Positions 49,105 to 56,977 of a stretch of DNA of 64,000 nucleotides are shown one piece after another. The notes beneath the pieces are model-generated. The model searched no databases. It saw only the letters and a list, made by a program, of their open reading frames with translations, and was not told the origin of the DNA. Made by a program: the position numbers and the translations under genes. The first letter of the stretch is position 1. Each line of letters begins with the position of its first letter. The stretch is from CAIYRG01 sp964494505 (GTDB lineage: Bacteria > Pseudomonadota > Alphaproteobacteria > Micropepsales > Micropepsaceae), in contig CAZBRO010000011.1 of the NCBI GenBank assembly GCA_964494505.1, positions 70,345-134,344 on the forward strand, written 5' to 3'.

Positions 49105-50930
49105 TCGGCGGCTTCCTTGGCTTTGATCTGGAGGCGTTCGGCGATCGCGCCGGTGATGAAGCGGGCGGTGATCGGCGTTCCGTCATAGTGCAGGACCGAG
49201 ATGCAGCGCGCCGGGTCGATGGCGCACTCGTTCACCAGCAGCATGCGCAGTTGCGCGTCGCGGTTCTGCTCGATCACGAACACCTGGTCGTAGGCGTTGA
49301 TGAAATCCACCACCTCGTCGGAGAAGGGGAAGGCGCGGATGCGCAGCGTGTCGAGGTTGAGCCCCTTGCCTTCCAATTCGACCAGCGCTTCGGCCATCGC
49401 AGCCGAGGTGGAGCCGAAATAGATCACGCCGTAGCGCGCCTTGTCGCGGGACTTGTGCAGCACGGGCGCGGGCACCAGCGATTTCGCGGTTTCGAATTTG
49501 CGCAGGAGCCGCTGCATATTGTCGACATAGACCGAGCCCTCCTCGCTGTATTTCGCCATGCGGTCGCGCGAGGTGCCGCGGGTGAAATAGGCGCCCTTGG
49601 TCGGATGGGTGCCCGGCAGCGTGCGGTAGGGAATGGCGTCGCCGTCGACATCGAGATAGCGGCCGAAGGTCTTGCCGGCGTCGAGGTCTTCCGCGGTCAT
49701 GATCTTGCCGCGGTCATAGACGCGGGAATCGTCCCAGGCGAGCGGCGCGCACAGCCAATCGTTCATGCCGATGTCGAGGTCTTCCATGACGAAGATCGGC
49801 GTCTGCAGCCGTTCGGCCAGATCGAAGGCTTGGGCTGCCATCTCGAACAGCTCGCGCGGGTCTTCCGGGAACAGAAGGATATGCTTGGTGTCGCCATGGC
49901 TCGCATAGGCGCAGAGCAGGATATCGGCCTGTTGCGTGCGCGTCGGCATGCCGGTGGACGGTCCGCCGCGCTGCACGTCGAAGATCACGGCGGGGACTTC
50001 CGCGAAATAGGCAAGGCCGAGAAACTCCTGCATCAGCGAGATGCCGGGGCCGCTTGTCGCGGTGAAGGCGCGCGCGCCGTTCCAGCTCGCGCCGATCACC
50101 GACCCGATTGCCGAAATTTCGTCTTCGGACTGGATGATGGCGAAATTGTTCTTTTTCGTTTCCGGATCGACGCGAAGCTTGCGGCAGTGCTTCATGAAGG
50201 CTTCGGCAAGCGAGGTCGAAGGCGTGATCGGATACCAGGCCGCCACCGTCGCGCCGCCATAGACGCAGCCGATGGCGGCGGCATCGTTGCCGTTGATGAA
50301 GATGCGGTTGCCCACCGCGTCGGCCTTGGCTACGCGCAAGCCGCAAATACCGGCGAGATTTTCCTTGGCATAAGCGTGGCCCATGCGCACGGCCCGGATG
50401 TTGGAATCCAGAAGCGTCTGCTTGGAGCCGTATTGCTCCGCGATCAGCTTTTCGACCGACGGCAGATCGATGTCGAGGATCGCGGCCAGCGCGCCGACAT
50501 AGATGATGTTCTTGAACAGCTGGCGCTGCCTCGGGTCGTTATAGGTGCGGTTGCAAATCTCCGTCAGCGGCATGCCGATGATGTGGATGTCGGGGCGGAA
50601 TTTGGATTCCGGCATGGGCTTGGACGAATCGTAGAACAGATAGCCGCCCGCATCGATGCCGGCGACATCCTTGTCCCAGGTTTGCGGATTCATCGCGACC
50701 ATCAGATCGCAGCCGCCGCGCCGCCCGACCCAGCCTTTGGCCGAGACGCGCACCTCGAACCAGGTGGGAAGACCCTGGATGTTGGAGGGGAAGATGTTGC
50801 GCGTGGCAATGGGTACGCCCATGCGCAGGATCGCGCGCGCGAACAATTCGTTGGCCGACGCCGAGCCCGAGCCGTTCACATTGGCGAATTTGACGACGAA
50901 ATCGTTGGTGGATTTTATCGGTTTAGACAT
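49101..50930 (-). CDS. korA: 2-oxoacid:ferredoxin oxidoreductase alpha subunit (gamma-alpha fusion, KorA-like)
   Basis: 609 residues. The N-terminal ~190 residues are the gamma domain (VNGSGSASANELFARAILRM); the alpha part starts near residue 210 with GNDAAAIGCVYGGATVAAWY-PITPSTSL, then TSGPGISLMQEFLGLAYFAE and VQRGGPSTGMPTRTQQADIL, the substrate-binding TPP-family motifs. The gamma-alpha fusion is typical of KorA in aerobic or microaerobic bacteria. It shares an 8-nt overlap with the upstream GltD-like gene and a 4-nt overlap with korB. Confidence 0.93.
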   Translation of the reverse strand: MSKPIKSTNDFVVKFANVNGSGSASANELFARAILRMGVPIATRNIFPSNIQGLPTWFEVRVSAKGWVGRRGGCDLMVAMNPQTWDKDVAGIDAGGYLFYDSSKPMPESKFRPDIHIIGMPLTEICNRTYNDPRQRQLFKNIIYVGALAAILDIDLPSVEKLIAEQYGSKQTLLDSNIRAVRMGHAYAKENLAGICGLRVAKADAVGNRIFINGNDAAAIGCVYGGATVAAWYPITPSTSLAEAFMKHCRKLRVDPETKKNNFAIIQSEDEISAIGSVIGASWNGARAFTATSGPGISLMQEFLGLAYFAEVPAVIFDVQRGGPSTGMPTRTQQADILLCAYASHGDTKHILLFPEDPRELFEMAAQAFDLAERLQTPIFVMEDLDIGMNDWLCAPLAWDDSRVYDRGKIMTAEDLDAGKTFGRYLDVDGDAIPYRTLPGTHPTKGAYFTRGTSRDRMAKYSEEGSVYVDNMQRLLRKFETAKSLVPAPVLHKSRDKARYGVIYFGSTSAAMAEALVELEGKGLNLDTLRIRAFPFSDEVVDFINAYDQVFVIEQNRDAQLRMLLVNECAIDPARCISVLHYDGTPITARFITGAIAERLQIKAKEAAE

Positions 50931-52821
50931 GGCAGCCCGCCTTGGCGGTGTTGAAGAGGAATTTCTGCATGTCCCAGGCCCCCGTCGGACAGCGTTCGGC
51001 GCAGAGCCCGCAATGCAGGCACAGATCCTCGTCCTTCACCATGACGCGCCCGGTTTTCAGAAGGTCGGACACGTAGAGGTCCTGCGTATCGGGATGGGAT
51101 GAGGGCGCGATCAGGCGCTGGCGGAGTTCCTTCTCCGGACCGTTTTCGGTGAAGGTGATGCAATCCATCGGGCAGATGTCGACGCAGGCATCGCACTCGA
51201 TGCATTTGGGCCCCTCGAACACGGTCTGCACGTCGCAATTCAGACAGCGTTCGGCTTCCAGGAACGCCTGCTTCACATCGAAGCCGAGTTCCACTTCGAG
51301 CCGCACATTCTTCAGCGTCAATTCAGGCGGGGCGTGCGGGACCTTGTAGCGCTTGTCGGCCGAGATATCGTTGTCATAGCTCCATTCGTGAATCCCCATC
51401 TTCTGGCTCATCAGATTGGTGAGCGGGGAGGGGCGGTGATGGACGTCATCGCCGCTGCAGAGCAGATCGATGGAGACGGCCGCTTCGTGGCCGTGCGCGA
51501 CCGCCCAGATGATGTTCTTCGGGCCGAACGCCGAATCGCCGCCGAAGAAGATCTTCGGATGGGTCGATTGCATGGTGGTGGGATTGACCTTGGGCATGTC
51601 CCAGCGGTCGAACTCGATTCCCAGGTCGCGCTCGATCCAGGGGAAGGCGTTCTCCTGGCCGACGGCCACCAGCACGTCGTCGCATTCCATGTGCACGTCG
51701 GGTTCGCCCGCGTTCACCAGATTGCGGCGGCCCTTGGCGTCGTATTCGGCCTTCACCTTTTCGAACACGACGCCCGTCAGCTTGCCGTTGTCGTGGGTGA
51801 ATTCCTTGGGCACCAGGAAATTGTGGATCGGGATGCCTTCGTTCATCGCGTCTTCCTTTTCCCAGGGAGACGCCTTCATCTCTTCGAAGCCGGAGCGCAC
51901 CACCACCTTCACGTCGTCGCCGCCGAGCCTCCGCGAGGTGCGGCAGCAATCCATGGCGGTGTTGCCGCCGCCGAGCACGATCACGCGCCTGCCGATTTTG
52001 GTGGTGTGGCCGAACGAGACGCTGGAAAGCCAGTCGATGCCGATATGGATGTTGGCGGAGGCTTCCTGGCGGCCCGGAACCTCAAGCTCGCGTCCGCGCG
52101 GCGCGCCGCAGCCGACAAAGATCGCGTCGTAGCCTTCTTCCAGAATGGCGGTCATCGAGGAGACGCGCTGACCCAGACGCAATTCCGGCTGCAGGCCGAG
52201 GATGTAGCCCACTTCCTCGTCCAGCACCGTCTCGGGGAGGCGGAATTTCGGAATCTGCGTCCGCATCATGCCGCCGGCCGCCGGGTCCTGGTCGTACAAC
52301 ACGCACGTGTAGCCGAGCGGGAGGAGATCGCGCGCAACCGTCAGCGACGCCGGCCCCGCACCGATCAGCGCGACGCGCTTGCCGTTCTTGGTGGACGCGG
52401 GATTCGGCAGCCGCGCGCGGATGTCGTCTTTGTTATCGGCGGCGACGCGCTTCAGCCGGCAGATGGCCACGGGCTGGGCGGCCTTGCCTTCCTCGACGCG
52501 GCCGCGGCGGCAGGCGGGCTCGCACGGGCGGTCGCAGGTGCGTCCGAGCACGCCCGGAAATACGTTCGAGTGCCAGTTGATCATGTAGGCGTCGCTGTAA
52601 CGGCCCGCCGCGATCAGCCTTATGTATTCGGGGACCGGGGTGTGCGCCGGGCACGCCCATTGGCAATCCACGACCTTGTGGAAATAGTTCGGGTCCTTGA
52701 TGTCGGTAGGAGGAAGTCCCGAAACTCGACTCGAACTATGGCCCGGAATCTCTGCCAGAACCGGGCTTAATCGCGAGGCAGCCGATTCTCCGGCTTGGCC
52801 ATTCGCCGCATTACCATCCAT
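50923..52821 (-). CDS. GltD-like FAD/NAD(P) oxidoreductase with C-terminal 2x[4Fe-4S] ferredoxin
   Basis: 632 residues. The N-terminus has GltD-type cysteines (VDCQWACPAHTPVPEYIRLI and LGRTCDRPCEPACRRG), then an FAD site near residue 150 (VALIGAGPASLTVARDLLPL) and an NAD(P) site (RRVIVLGGGNTAMDCCRTSR). Near the C-terminus two ferredoxin clusters follow: CIECDACVDICPMDC (~548) and CLHCGLCAERCPTGAWD (~601). It should pass electrons between ferredoxin-type donors and NAD(P)(H). As the first gene of the korAB operon it is probably the dedicated redox partner of the 2-oxoacid oxidoreductase. The starting Met has acceptable context. Confidence 0.88.
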   Translation of the reverse strand: MDGNAANGQAGESAASRLSPVLAEIPGHSSSRVSGLPPTDIKDPNYFHKVVDCQWACPAHTPVPEYIRLIAAGRYSDAYMINWHSNVFPGVLGRTCDRPCEPACRRGRVEEGKAAQPVAICRLKRVAADNKDDIRARLPNPASTKNGKRVALIGAGPASLTVARDLLPLGYTCVLYDQDPAAGGMMRTQIPKFRLPETVLDEEVGYILGLQPELRLGQRVSSMTAILEEGYDAIFVGCGAPRGRELEVPGRQEASANIHIGIDWLSSVSFGHTTKIGRRVIVLGGGNTAMDCCRTSRRLGGDDVKVVVRSGFEEMKASPWEKEDAMNEGIPIHNFLVPKEFTHDNGKLTGVVFEKVKAEYDAKGRRNLVNAGEPDVHMECDDVLVAVGQENAFPWIERDLGIEFDRWDMPKVNPTTMQSTHPKIFFGGDSAFGPKNIIWAVAHGHEAAVSIDLLCSGDDVHHRPSPLTNLMSQKMGIHEWSYDNDISADKRYKVPHAPPELTLKNVRLEVELGFDVKQAFLEAERCLNCDVQTVFEGPKCIECDACVDICPMDCITFTENGPEKELRQRLIAPSSHPDTQDLYVSDLLKTGRVMVKDEDLCLHCGLCAERCPTGAWDMQKFLFNTAKAGCHV

Positions 52822-53192
52822 GTCCGTGACCGTCGCTCCACCGAATGTGCTTGAGTTTGCCTTCGCGAATTCCAGACTGCACGCGATCCGGGTGTTCTTA
52901 GTAAAGGTTGGTTCCCACGCGCGCGTTTGCTCCTCGGGACCCCGCCAGCGTGCATCTTACGGCACGGGTTTGGGAGGTCGTTCTTCCCCTTGTGAGTCTA
53001 TTTACACCATGGAGTGCGGTGATGGCGAAAAATTTCGTGTTTTGATCGCGAGGGATTTACCAACAAAAACAAGGGTCATGAGGAAGTTCGCCGGGGTGCC
53101 TGGCGGATGCTCGTGCCTCCTGGCGGTGCTGGGCCGCGATCTGAGGCCTTAAGCGTGGTGCGGTCGCGAAAACGAGGGGACAGGATTTCAGG
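52822..53192. other. Promoter region of the kor operon; no gene recognised
   Basis: About 370 nt between the kor operon (minus) and the terminator of the next small gene. No FixK-type TTGAC dyad was found. A plus-strand frame of 151 codons overlaps the region and the start of the GltD-like gene but has no coding character. Presumed promoter region. Confidence 0.4.
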
Positions 53193-53223
53193 AAAAAGGC
53201 GAGCCACCTTGTAGCCCGCCTTG
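53193..53223 (-). terminator. Rho-independent terminator of the small exported protein
   Basis: On the minus strand AAGGCGGGC pairs with GCTCGCCTT (one G-T wobble) around a 9-nt loop and is followed by TTTCC. It lies 38 nt after the stop codon. Confidence 0.75.
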
Positions 53224-53260
53224 CTCCGGATTATGGCGTAATTCTCGCGTCCTGGTTGTT

Positions 53261-53560
53261 TCAGCGCGATGGTGCAGCCGCAGCGACGCGGTCGCCCTGG
53301 GCAGGCGCAGGCTGAGCGGCATCGGCCGATTTGCTCGTGTCCTTGGCCGGTTCGATGACCGTGTAGCCCTTGACCGGAACTTCCACCTTCTGGGCGGCAA
53401 TCGGCTGCCGCATTTCGCGGATGTCGGCGGGCGTCGGGTTCGGCGCGGAGCCGATGTTGCGGTTAATGCCTTCGGTGGGGTTGTGGAACCAGTTCGCATA
53501 AACCGGTGTGACGAACGCCGCCGAAACGACCAGCAGCGGCAGAAGTGCTTTCATCTTCAT
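53261..53560 (-). CDS. Small exported hypothetical protein
   Basis: 99 residues: a signal peptide (LLPLLVVSAAFVTPVYA) followed by WFHNPTEGINRNIGSAPNPT and VPVKGYTVIEPAKDTSK and an Ala/Pro-rich tail. No domain recognised; probably periplasmic. GGAG lies 8 nt before the first ATG. A terminator follows, so it is likely transcribed alone. Confidence 0.72.
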   Translation of the reverse strand: MKMKALLPLLVVSAAFVTPVYANWFHNPTEGINRNIGSAPNPTPADIREMRQPIAAQKVEVPVKGYTVIEPAKDTSKSADAAQPAPAQGDRVAAAAPSR

Positions 53561-53674
53561 CGGAAGTCTCCAGCTATGGTGCGGGGCCCGTCCAATCGAG
53601 GCGACAGACTTGAGGCTGGCATCAAAAGCCAGAATGAGATTGGCCGCAAGCCGTTCGCTTTCAAGTGGCGAGAG

Positions 53675-54721
53675 TCAAGCGAAAGGATAATCGTGCGTCA
53701 TGCCGCGTCCATCCTGCAAGCGGGTTCCGTGGCCCCCGGTTTCGGCGTCGCTTTCCGTGAGCAGCGCCTTGGCGTAACCGCCCGGAATGTCCAACACGTA
53801 ATGAGGCTGACAGAGGCCGGAGGCGCGCGCCCGTAGCGCCCGCACCAGCGCCTGGCCCTCCGCGATCGTGGTGCGGAAATGGGCCGTGCCCGGCGCGAGG
53901 TCCATGTGGTGGAGCTGATAGGGCTGGATGCGCGCTTCCACCAGCGCCCGCATCAGCGCCTCCAGCACGGCGATGTCGTCATTCACCCCTTTAAGCAGCA
54001 CCGTCTGGGAGAGCAGCGCAATCCCTGCGTCGGCAAGGCGCGCGGCAGCCCGGCGGGCGAGCGGCGAAAGTTCGCGCGGGTGATTGGCATGAATCGCGAC
54101 ATAGGTGGTGGTGCCCGATTTCAGCGCGCGCACCAGTTCGTCCGTGACGCGCTCGGGGTCCGCCACCGGCATGCGCGTATGCCAGCGGATGACACGGACA
54201 TGGGAGATGGAATCGAGCCGCGCAGTGACCTCCGCGATGCGGCGCGGCGACAGCATGAAGGGATCGCCGCCGGTCAGGATCACTTCCCAGATTTCGGGAT
54301 GGGCTTCGATATAGGCGAGGGCTGCATCGCGCGCCGGGCCGGAGAGCATCTGGTCCTCGCCGGGGCCGACCGTCTCGCGGCGAAAACAGAAGCGGCAATA
54401 GACCGGGCAAACATGAGTGAGCTTCAGCAGCACGCGGTCGCGATAGCGATGCACGATGCCGGGCACGGGCGCGTGGCGTTCGTCTCCGATGGGGTCGGCG
54501 CGTTCGTGCGGTTGGGTTTCAAGCTCGGTTTCGATGGGGATGAACTGGCGCGCGATCGGGTCCTGGGGGTCTGCGGGATCGATAAGCCCGGCGATTGCCG
54601 GTGTCACCGCGACGGCATAGCGGGCGGCAATTGGCGCGAGCGCATGCGCGCGTTCGGGGGGAATGAGGCCGGCGGCGGCCAATTCATCGGGGCTTCTCAA
54701 TGTGCGTGGTCTATCGAGCAT
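53675..54721 (-). CDS. KamA/EpmB-family radical SAM aminomutase-like protein
   Basis: 348 residues. The radical-SAM cluster is C105-x3-C109-x2-C112 (THVCPVYCRFCFR). Family blocks: ILTGGDPFMLSPRRIAEVTA, HTRMPVADPERVTDELVRAL, YVAIHANHPRELSPLARRAA and LLSQTVLLKGVNDDIAVLEA, then YQLHHMDLAPGTAHFRTTIA. Length (~340) fits EpmB (EF-P beta-lysylation) better than clostridial KamA (~415). The usual neighbours epmA and efp are not adjacent, so I leave the symbol blank. PLP-dependent 2,3-aminomutation of lysine is the expected reaction. Confidence 0.88.
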   Translation of the reverse strand: MLDRPRTLRSPDELAAAGLIPPERAHALAPIAARYAVAVTPAIAGLIDPADPQDPIARQFIPIETELETQPHERADPIGDERHAPVPGIVHRYRDRVLLKLTHVCPVYCRFCFRRETVGPGEDQMLSGPARDAALAYIEAHPEIWEVILTGGDPFMLSPRRIAEVTARLDSISHVRVIRWHTRMPVADPERVTDELVRALKSGTTTYVAIHANHPRELSPLARRAAARLADAGIALLSQTVLLKGVNDDIAVLEALMRALVEARIQPYQLHHMDLAPGTAHFRTTIAEGQALVRALRARASGLCQPHYVLDIPGGYAKALLTESDAETGGHGTRLQDGRGMTHDYPFA

Positions 54722-54740
54722 AATGGAAATTCGTATACGT

Positions 54741-54780
54741 CCTCATGCTCAGCTTGTCGAAGGATGACAAGCTCACCATG
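54741..54780. repeat. Family A repeat
   Basis: CCTCATGCTCAGCTTGTCGA continues with AGGATGACAAGCTCACCATG. It is a mosaic of family A units at the left border of the low-GC gene. Confidence 0.75.
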
Positions 54781-54853
54781 ACGGTTCCTGAGTCGGGGTT
54801 CTCCGAATACTATTTGGCGTCCATACCCCTCCGTCTCGCAGAAATCGACCCTC

Positions 54854-56326
54854 CTAAGTCTGCGGTTTAGTCGACCCATAGACGTAATTTAACAGCCGTT
54901 CCCCGACTGGGGGAAAAAGAAACTGAATTACCGGAAGAAGCGGCAAGCGAGGCATGTACTCAGGAACTCGCTCTTGCACCTTTGTGCGTAGAAGGGCGCA
55001 CCGCTGTTTCCATTTCAGCGAAGTGTCCTGAGTTTGCAACATGGTTTTACGATTGAAATGTTCGACGGCATACCCGAAGGCCAAGACGTGCTGCGGGTAA
55101 CGCTCTGCCAAATGATGACCAACTTCGATCAGGTTACGAAATTGCCATCCTACCGGTTGCCCAGTTTCTACGCTAAACAGTGCATTTAGCAACGCCCTAA
55201 GATCGCTATCTTCGTTGGGAACAATTGGCATAACCACGTTGCGCTTTCTAAGTTCGGAACGTAAAGCATTCCATTGGTCAAAGCTTTCGGGGCTATGATC
55301 AAAGTCCGTCCCCGCCTCTCTCCAAAAATCGAAAAAAGTCTTTCGCAATTCTTCATCCGCTATGCTCCGTCGTTCTGCCCTCTCTTGTTCGATCTCTTGT
55401 AAGAGAATCCGTGCCGCGTCTCCGTAATCAAAGTAAAATGCCCGCTGCGCGTCTTGCTCAAACGTCAGATCACTAAAGGGCACAATCTCTTCTTGCCACT
55501 TATCAACTAACCCATCGCGACTTCGAAATGGACGCCGATGGAAGCAGCGAATCTGGAATTTTCCACCAGCCTCCGACAGGCGTGTAGTCTCTTCATCCAC
55601 AACGAAAACATTAGAGTTATTCGAGAACAGCAAATCGTCAGTAGTTAGGCGCCGATATTCTGGCGAAAAATGGCCGAGCACCCATATCAGTTGGGCGCCC
55701 TCTCCTCGGTAGAACACTCTTCGGCCTACCACGACGTCCAAGAAAGTCGTCGAGAGCTGCACTTCAAACGCGAAGCGGTGATTTCCAGAAGTAGCTTGGA
55801 CATCGGGCTGTCGCCAAGCCCTTGGATTGCGAGCCGAACGCCACATCCTTTCTTGGAAAATAGTGTGAAAGTCAGGATCGGCTATAAGACAGCGCTCTAT
55901 GAGAGCTTTGATACGTAGGTGAGCGCCGCTTTCCCGCAAGCCGTGATATTTTCGGGCGCGAATCTCGTCTTCGGTAAGGCCGTTTCGTGTTTCCGCTGGG
56001 CACGAGCCGTCTTCGACAATGTGCCGGAAGAAAAAATGTTTCTCAGGTGTAGCCACGATGTAGGCAGGTGTGCCGCACCATGCGCACGCAAACTGAGGAG
56101 TGCCCCCGCTGAGCCTCTCGCGTATTCGCAGACGCGCAGAAACAAGGTCTTGGTAGAGATGGCCGCCTATAAATTCTTTTGCCTTGAAAAATGCCCCTTC
56201 GTCCAGATTATGAATTTCGACAATCTCAGGGTCATCAACAGGCGTTGCGTAGGCTAGAGGATCCACCGTGACATTTGCACCAAACCGCTTGTCGGTTTCT
56301 CCTAAATAACGGTCCAAGACTTCCAT
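54854..56326 (-). CDS. CoiA-like putative nuclease (DUF6035-type), likely acquired
   Basis: 490 residues. A zinc-finger-like N-terminal part has C81xxC84, H97, H102 and C109 (FACAWCGTPAYI..HFFFRH..SC), the arrangement seen in competence protein CoiA. Then a PD-(D/E)XK-type site: RQPDV with D175 and AFEVQLS with E188-x-Q190, separated by a predicted beta-turn, as in CoiA/Mrr-like nucleases. The C-terminal 250 residues (EQDAQRAFYFDYGDAARILL; VGWQFRNLIEVGHHLAERYP) are helical and unassigned. The coding sequence is visibly lower in GC than its neighbours and uses rarer AT-ending codons. Stand-alone, with no competence genes adjacent. Possible roles are DNA uptake/processing or phage defence; this is inference. 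Confidence 0.7.
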   Translation of the reverse strand: MEVLDRYLGETDKRFGANVTVDPLAYATPVDDPEIVEIHNLDEGAFFKAKEFIGGHLYQDLVSARLRIRERLSGGTPQFACAWCGTPAYIVATPEKHFFFRHIVEDGSCPAETRNGLTEDEIRARKYHGLRESGAHLRIKALIERCLIADPDFHTIFQERMWRSARNPRAWRQPDVQATSGNHRFAFEVQLSTTFLDVVVGRRVFYRGEGAQLIWVLGHFSPEYRRLTTDDLLFSNNSNVFVVDEETTRLSEAGGKFQIRCFHRRPFRSRDGLVDKWQEEIVPFSDLTFEQDAQRAFYFDYGDAARILLQEIEQERAERRSIADEELRKTFFDFWREAGTDFDHSPESFDQWNALRSELRKRNVVMPIVPNEDSDLRALLNALFSVETGQPVGWQFRNLIEVGHHLAERYPQHVLAFGYAVEHFNRKTMLQTQDTSLKWKQRCALLRTKVQERVPEYMPRLPLLPVIQFLFPPVGERLLNYVYGSTKPQT

Positions 56327-56447
56327 CCCCTTTTTCCTCTATGCGGTCGTCAATATAATGGCAGGGCGAAAGAGAACAAAGAGGAAACATCCTCTACGGA
56401 GAAGCGATTGGCTGCGCCTTATCGCAGATATGAACATTGAGTACGCC

Positions 56448-56804
56448 TTATTCGGGCTGAGGCAGGCGTTCCTTGAGGATCTGCATCAGCTGCATCGCCA
56501 TCTCCGTGGGAATCGCAAACGAGATGGGCGCGCCGCCGACCACGAAATCGAGCACGGCCGCTTCGGGCTGAACCAGGACGCCGACGCGCTCGGCGACCAG
56601 CACCTGGCGCTGGTCGTTGCCTTGGGTCTTCTGCGAATGGAGCTGCTTCACCTGAAGCAGCAGGCCGATCATTTCGTCCAATTGAGAAGCCGGAAACGCC
56701 AGGCGGTCCGTTTCGCCGCCTTGCTTCTCGTATTCGATGAGGCAATTTGCTCCGTCTGCGGAGAGTCCAAAGCGCGAAAGTTTGGTGGCGGCGATTTCGG
56801 TCAT
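56448..56804 (-). CDS. Hypothetical protein
   Basis: 118 residues (MTEIAATKLSRFGLSADGAN, then LAFPASQLDEMIGLLLQVKQ and GGAPISFAIPTEMAMQLMQI). No signal peptide or recognised domain; a mixed alpha/beta cytosolic protein is plausible. It ends about 120 nt upstream of the acquired-looking nuclease gene's start, on the same strand. Codon use is normal for the window. Confidence 0.65.
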   Translation of the reverse strand: MTEIAATKLSRFGLSADGANCLIEYEKQGGETDRLAFPASQLDEMIGLLLQVKQLHSQKTQGNDQRQVLVAERVGVLVQPEAAVLDFVVGGAPISFAIPTEMAMQLMQILKERLPQPE

Positions 56805-56837
56805 ATTGGTGCGGCCTTTTATCGTTTGCTCTTTGTT

Positions 56838-56972
56838 GTCATCCCCGGCGAGCCGAGCAGACGCGCGGCGAGGGAAGGGGACCCATTTGGTCGAGAATTA
56901 TCACATTCGTCGAAGATGAGGTTCCCTTCCCCTCGCGAAGCCGCTCGCGCGGCTTGCTCGGCCGGGAATGAC
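56838..56972. repeat. Large imperfect inverted repeat (RIME/BIME-like element)
   Basis: The left arm (GTCATCCCCGGCGAGCCGAG and on to GGGAAGGGGACCC) pairs with the right arm (GGTTCCCTTCCCCTCGCGAA to CGGCCGGGAATGAC). The arms are about 47 and 52 nt, with about 37 nt between them. Both tips read GTCATxCCCGGC/GCCGGGAATGAC, like the rhizobial RIME class of intergenic mosaic elements. Confidence 0.85.
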
Positions 56973-56977
56973 AAAAC

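Noticed and set aside
52697..53152. A 151-codon plus-strand frame before the small exported protein
   Set aside because: It overlaps the start of the GltD-like gene and has no coding character.
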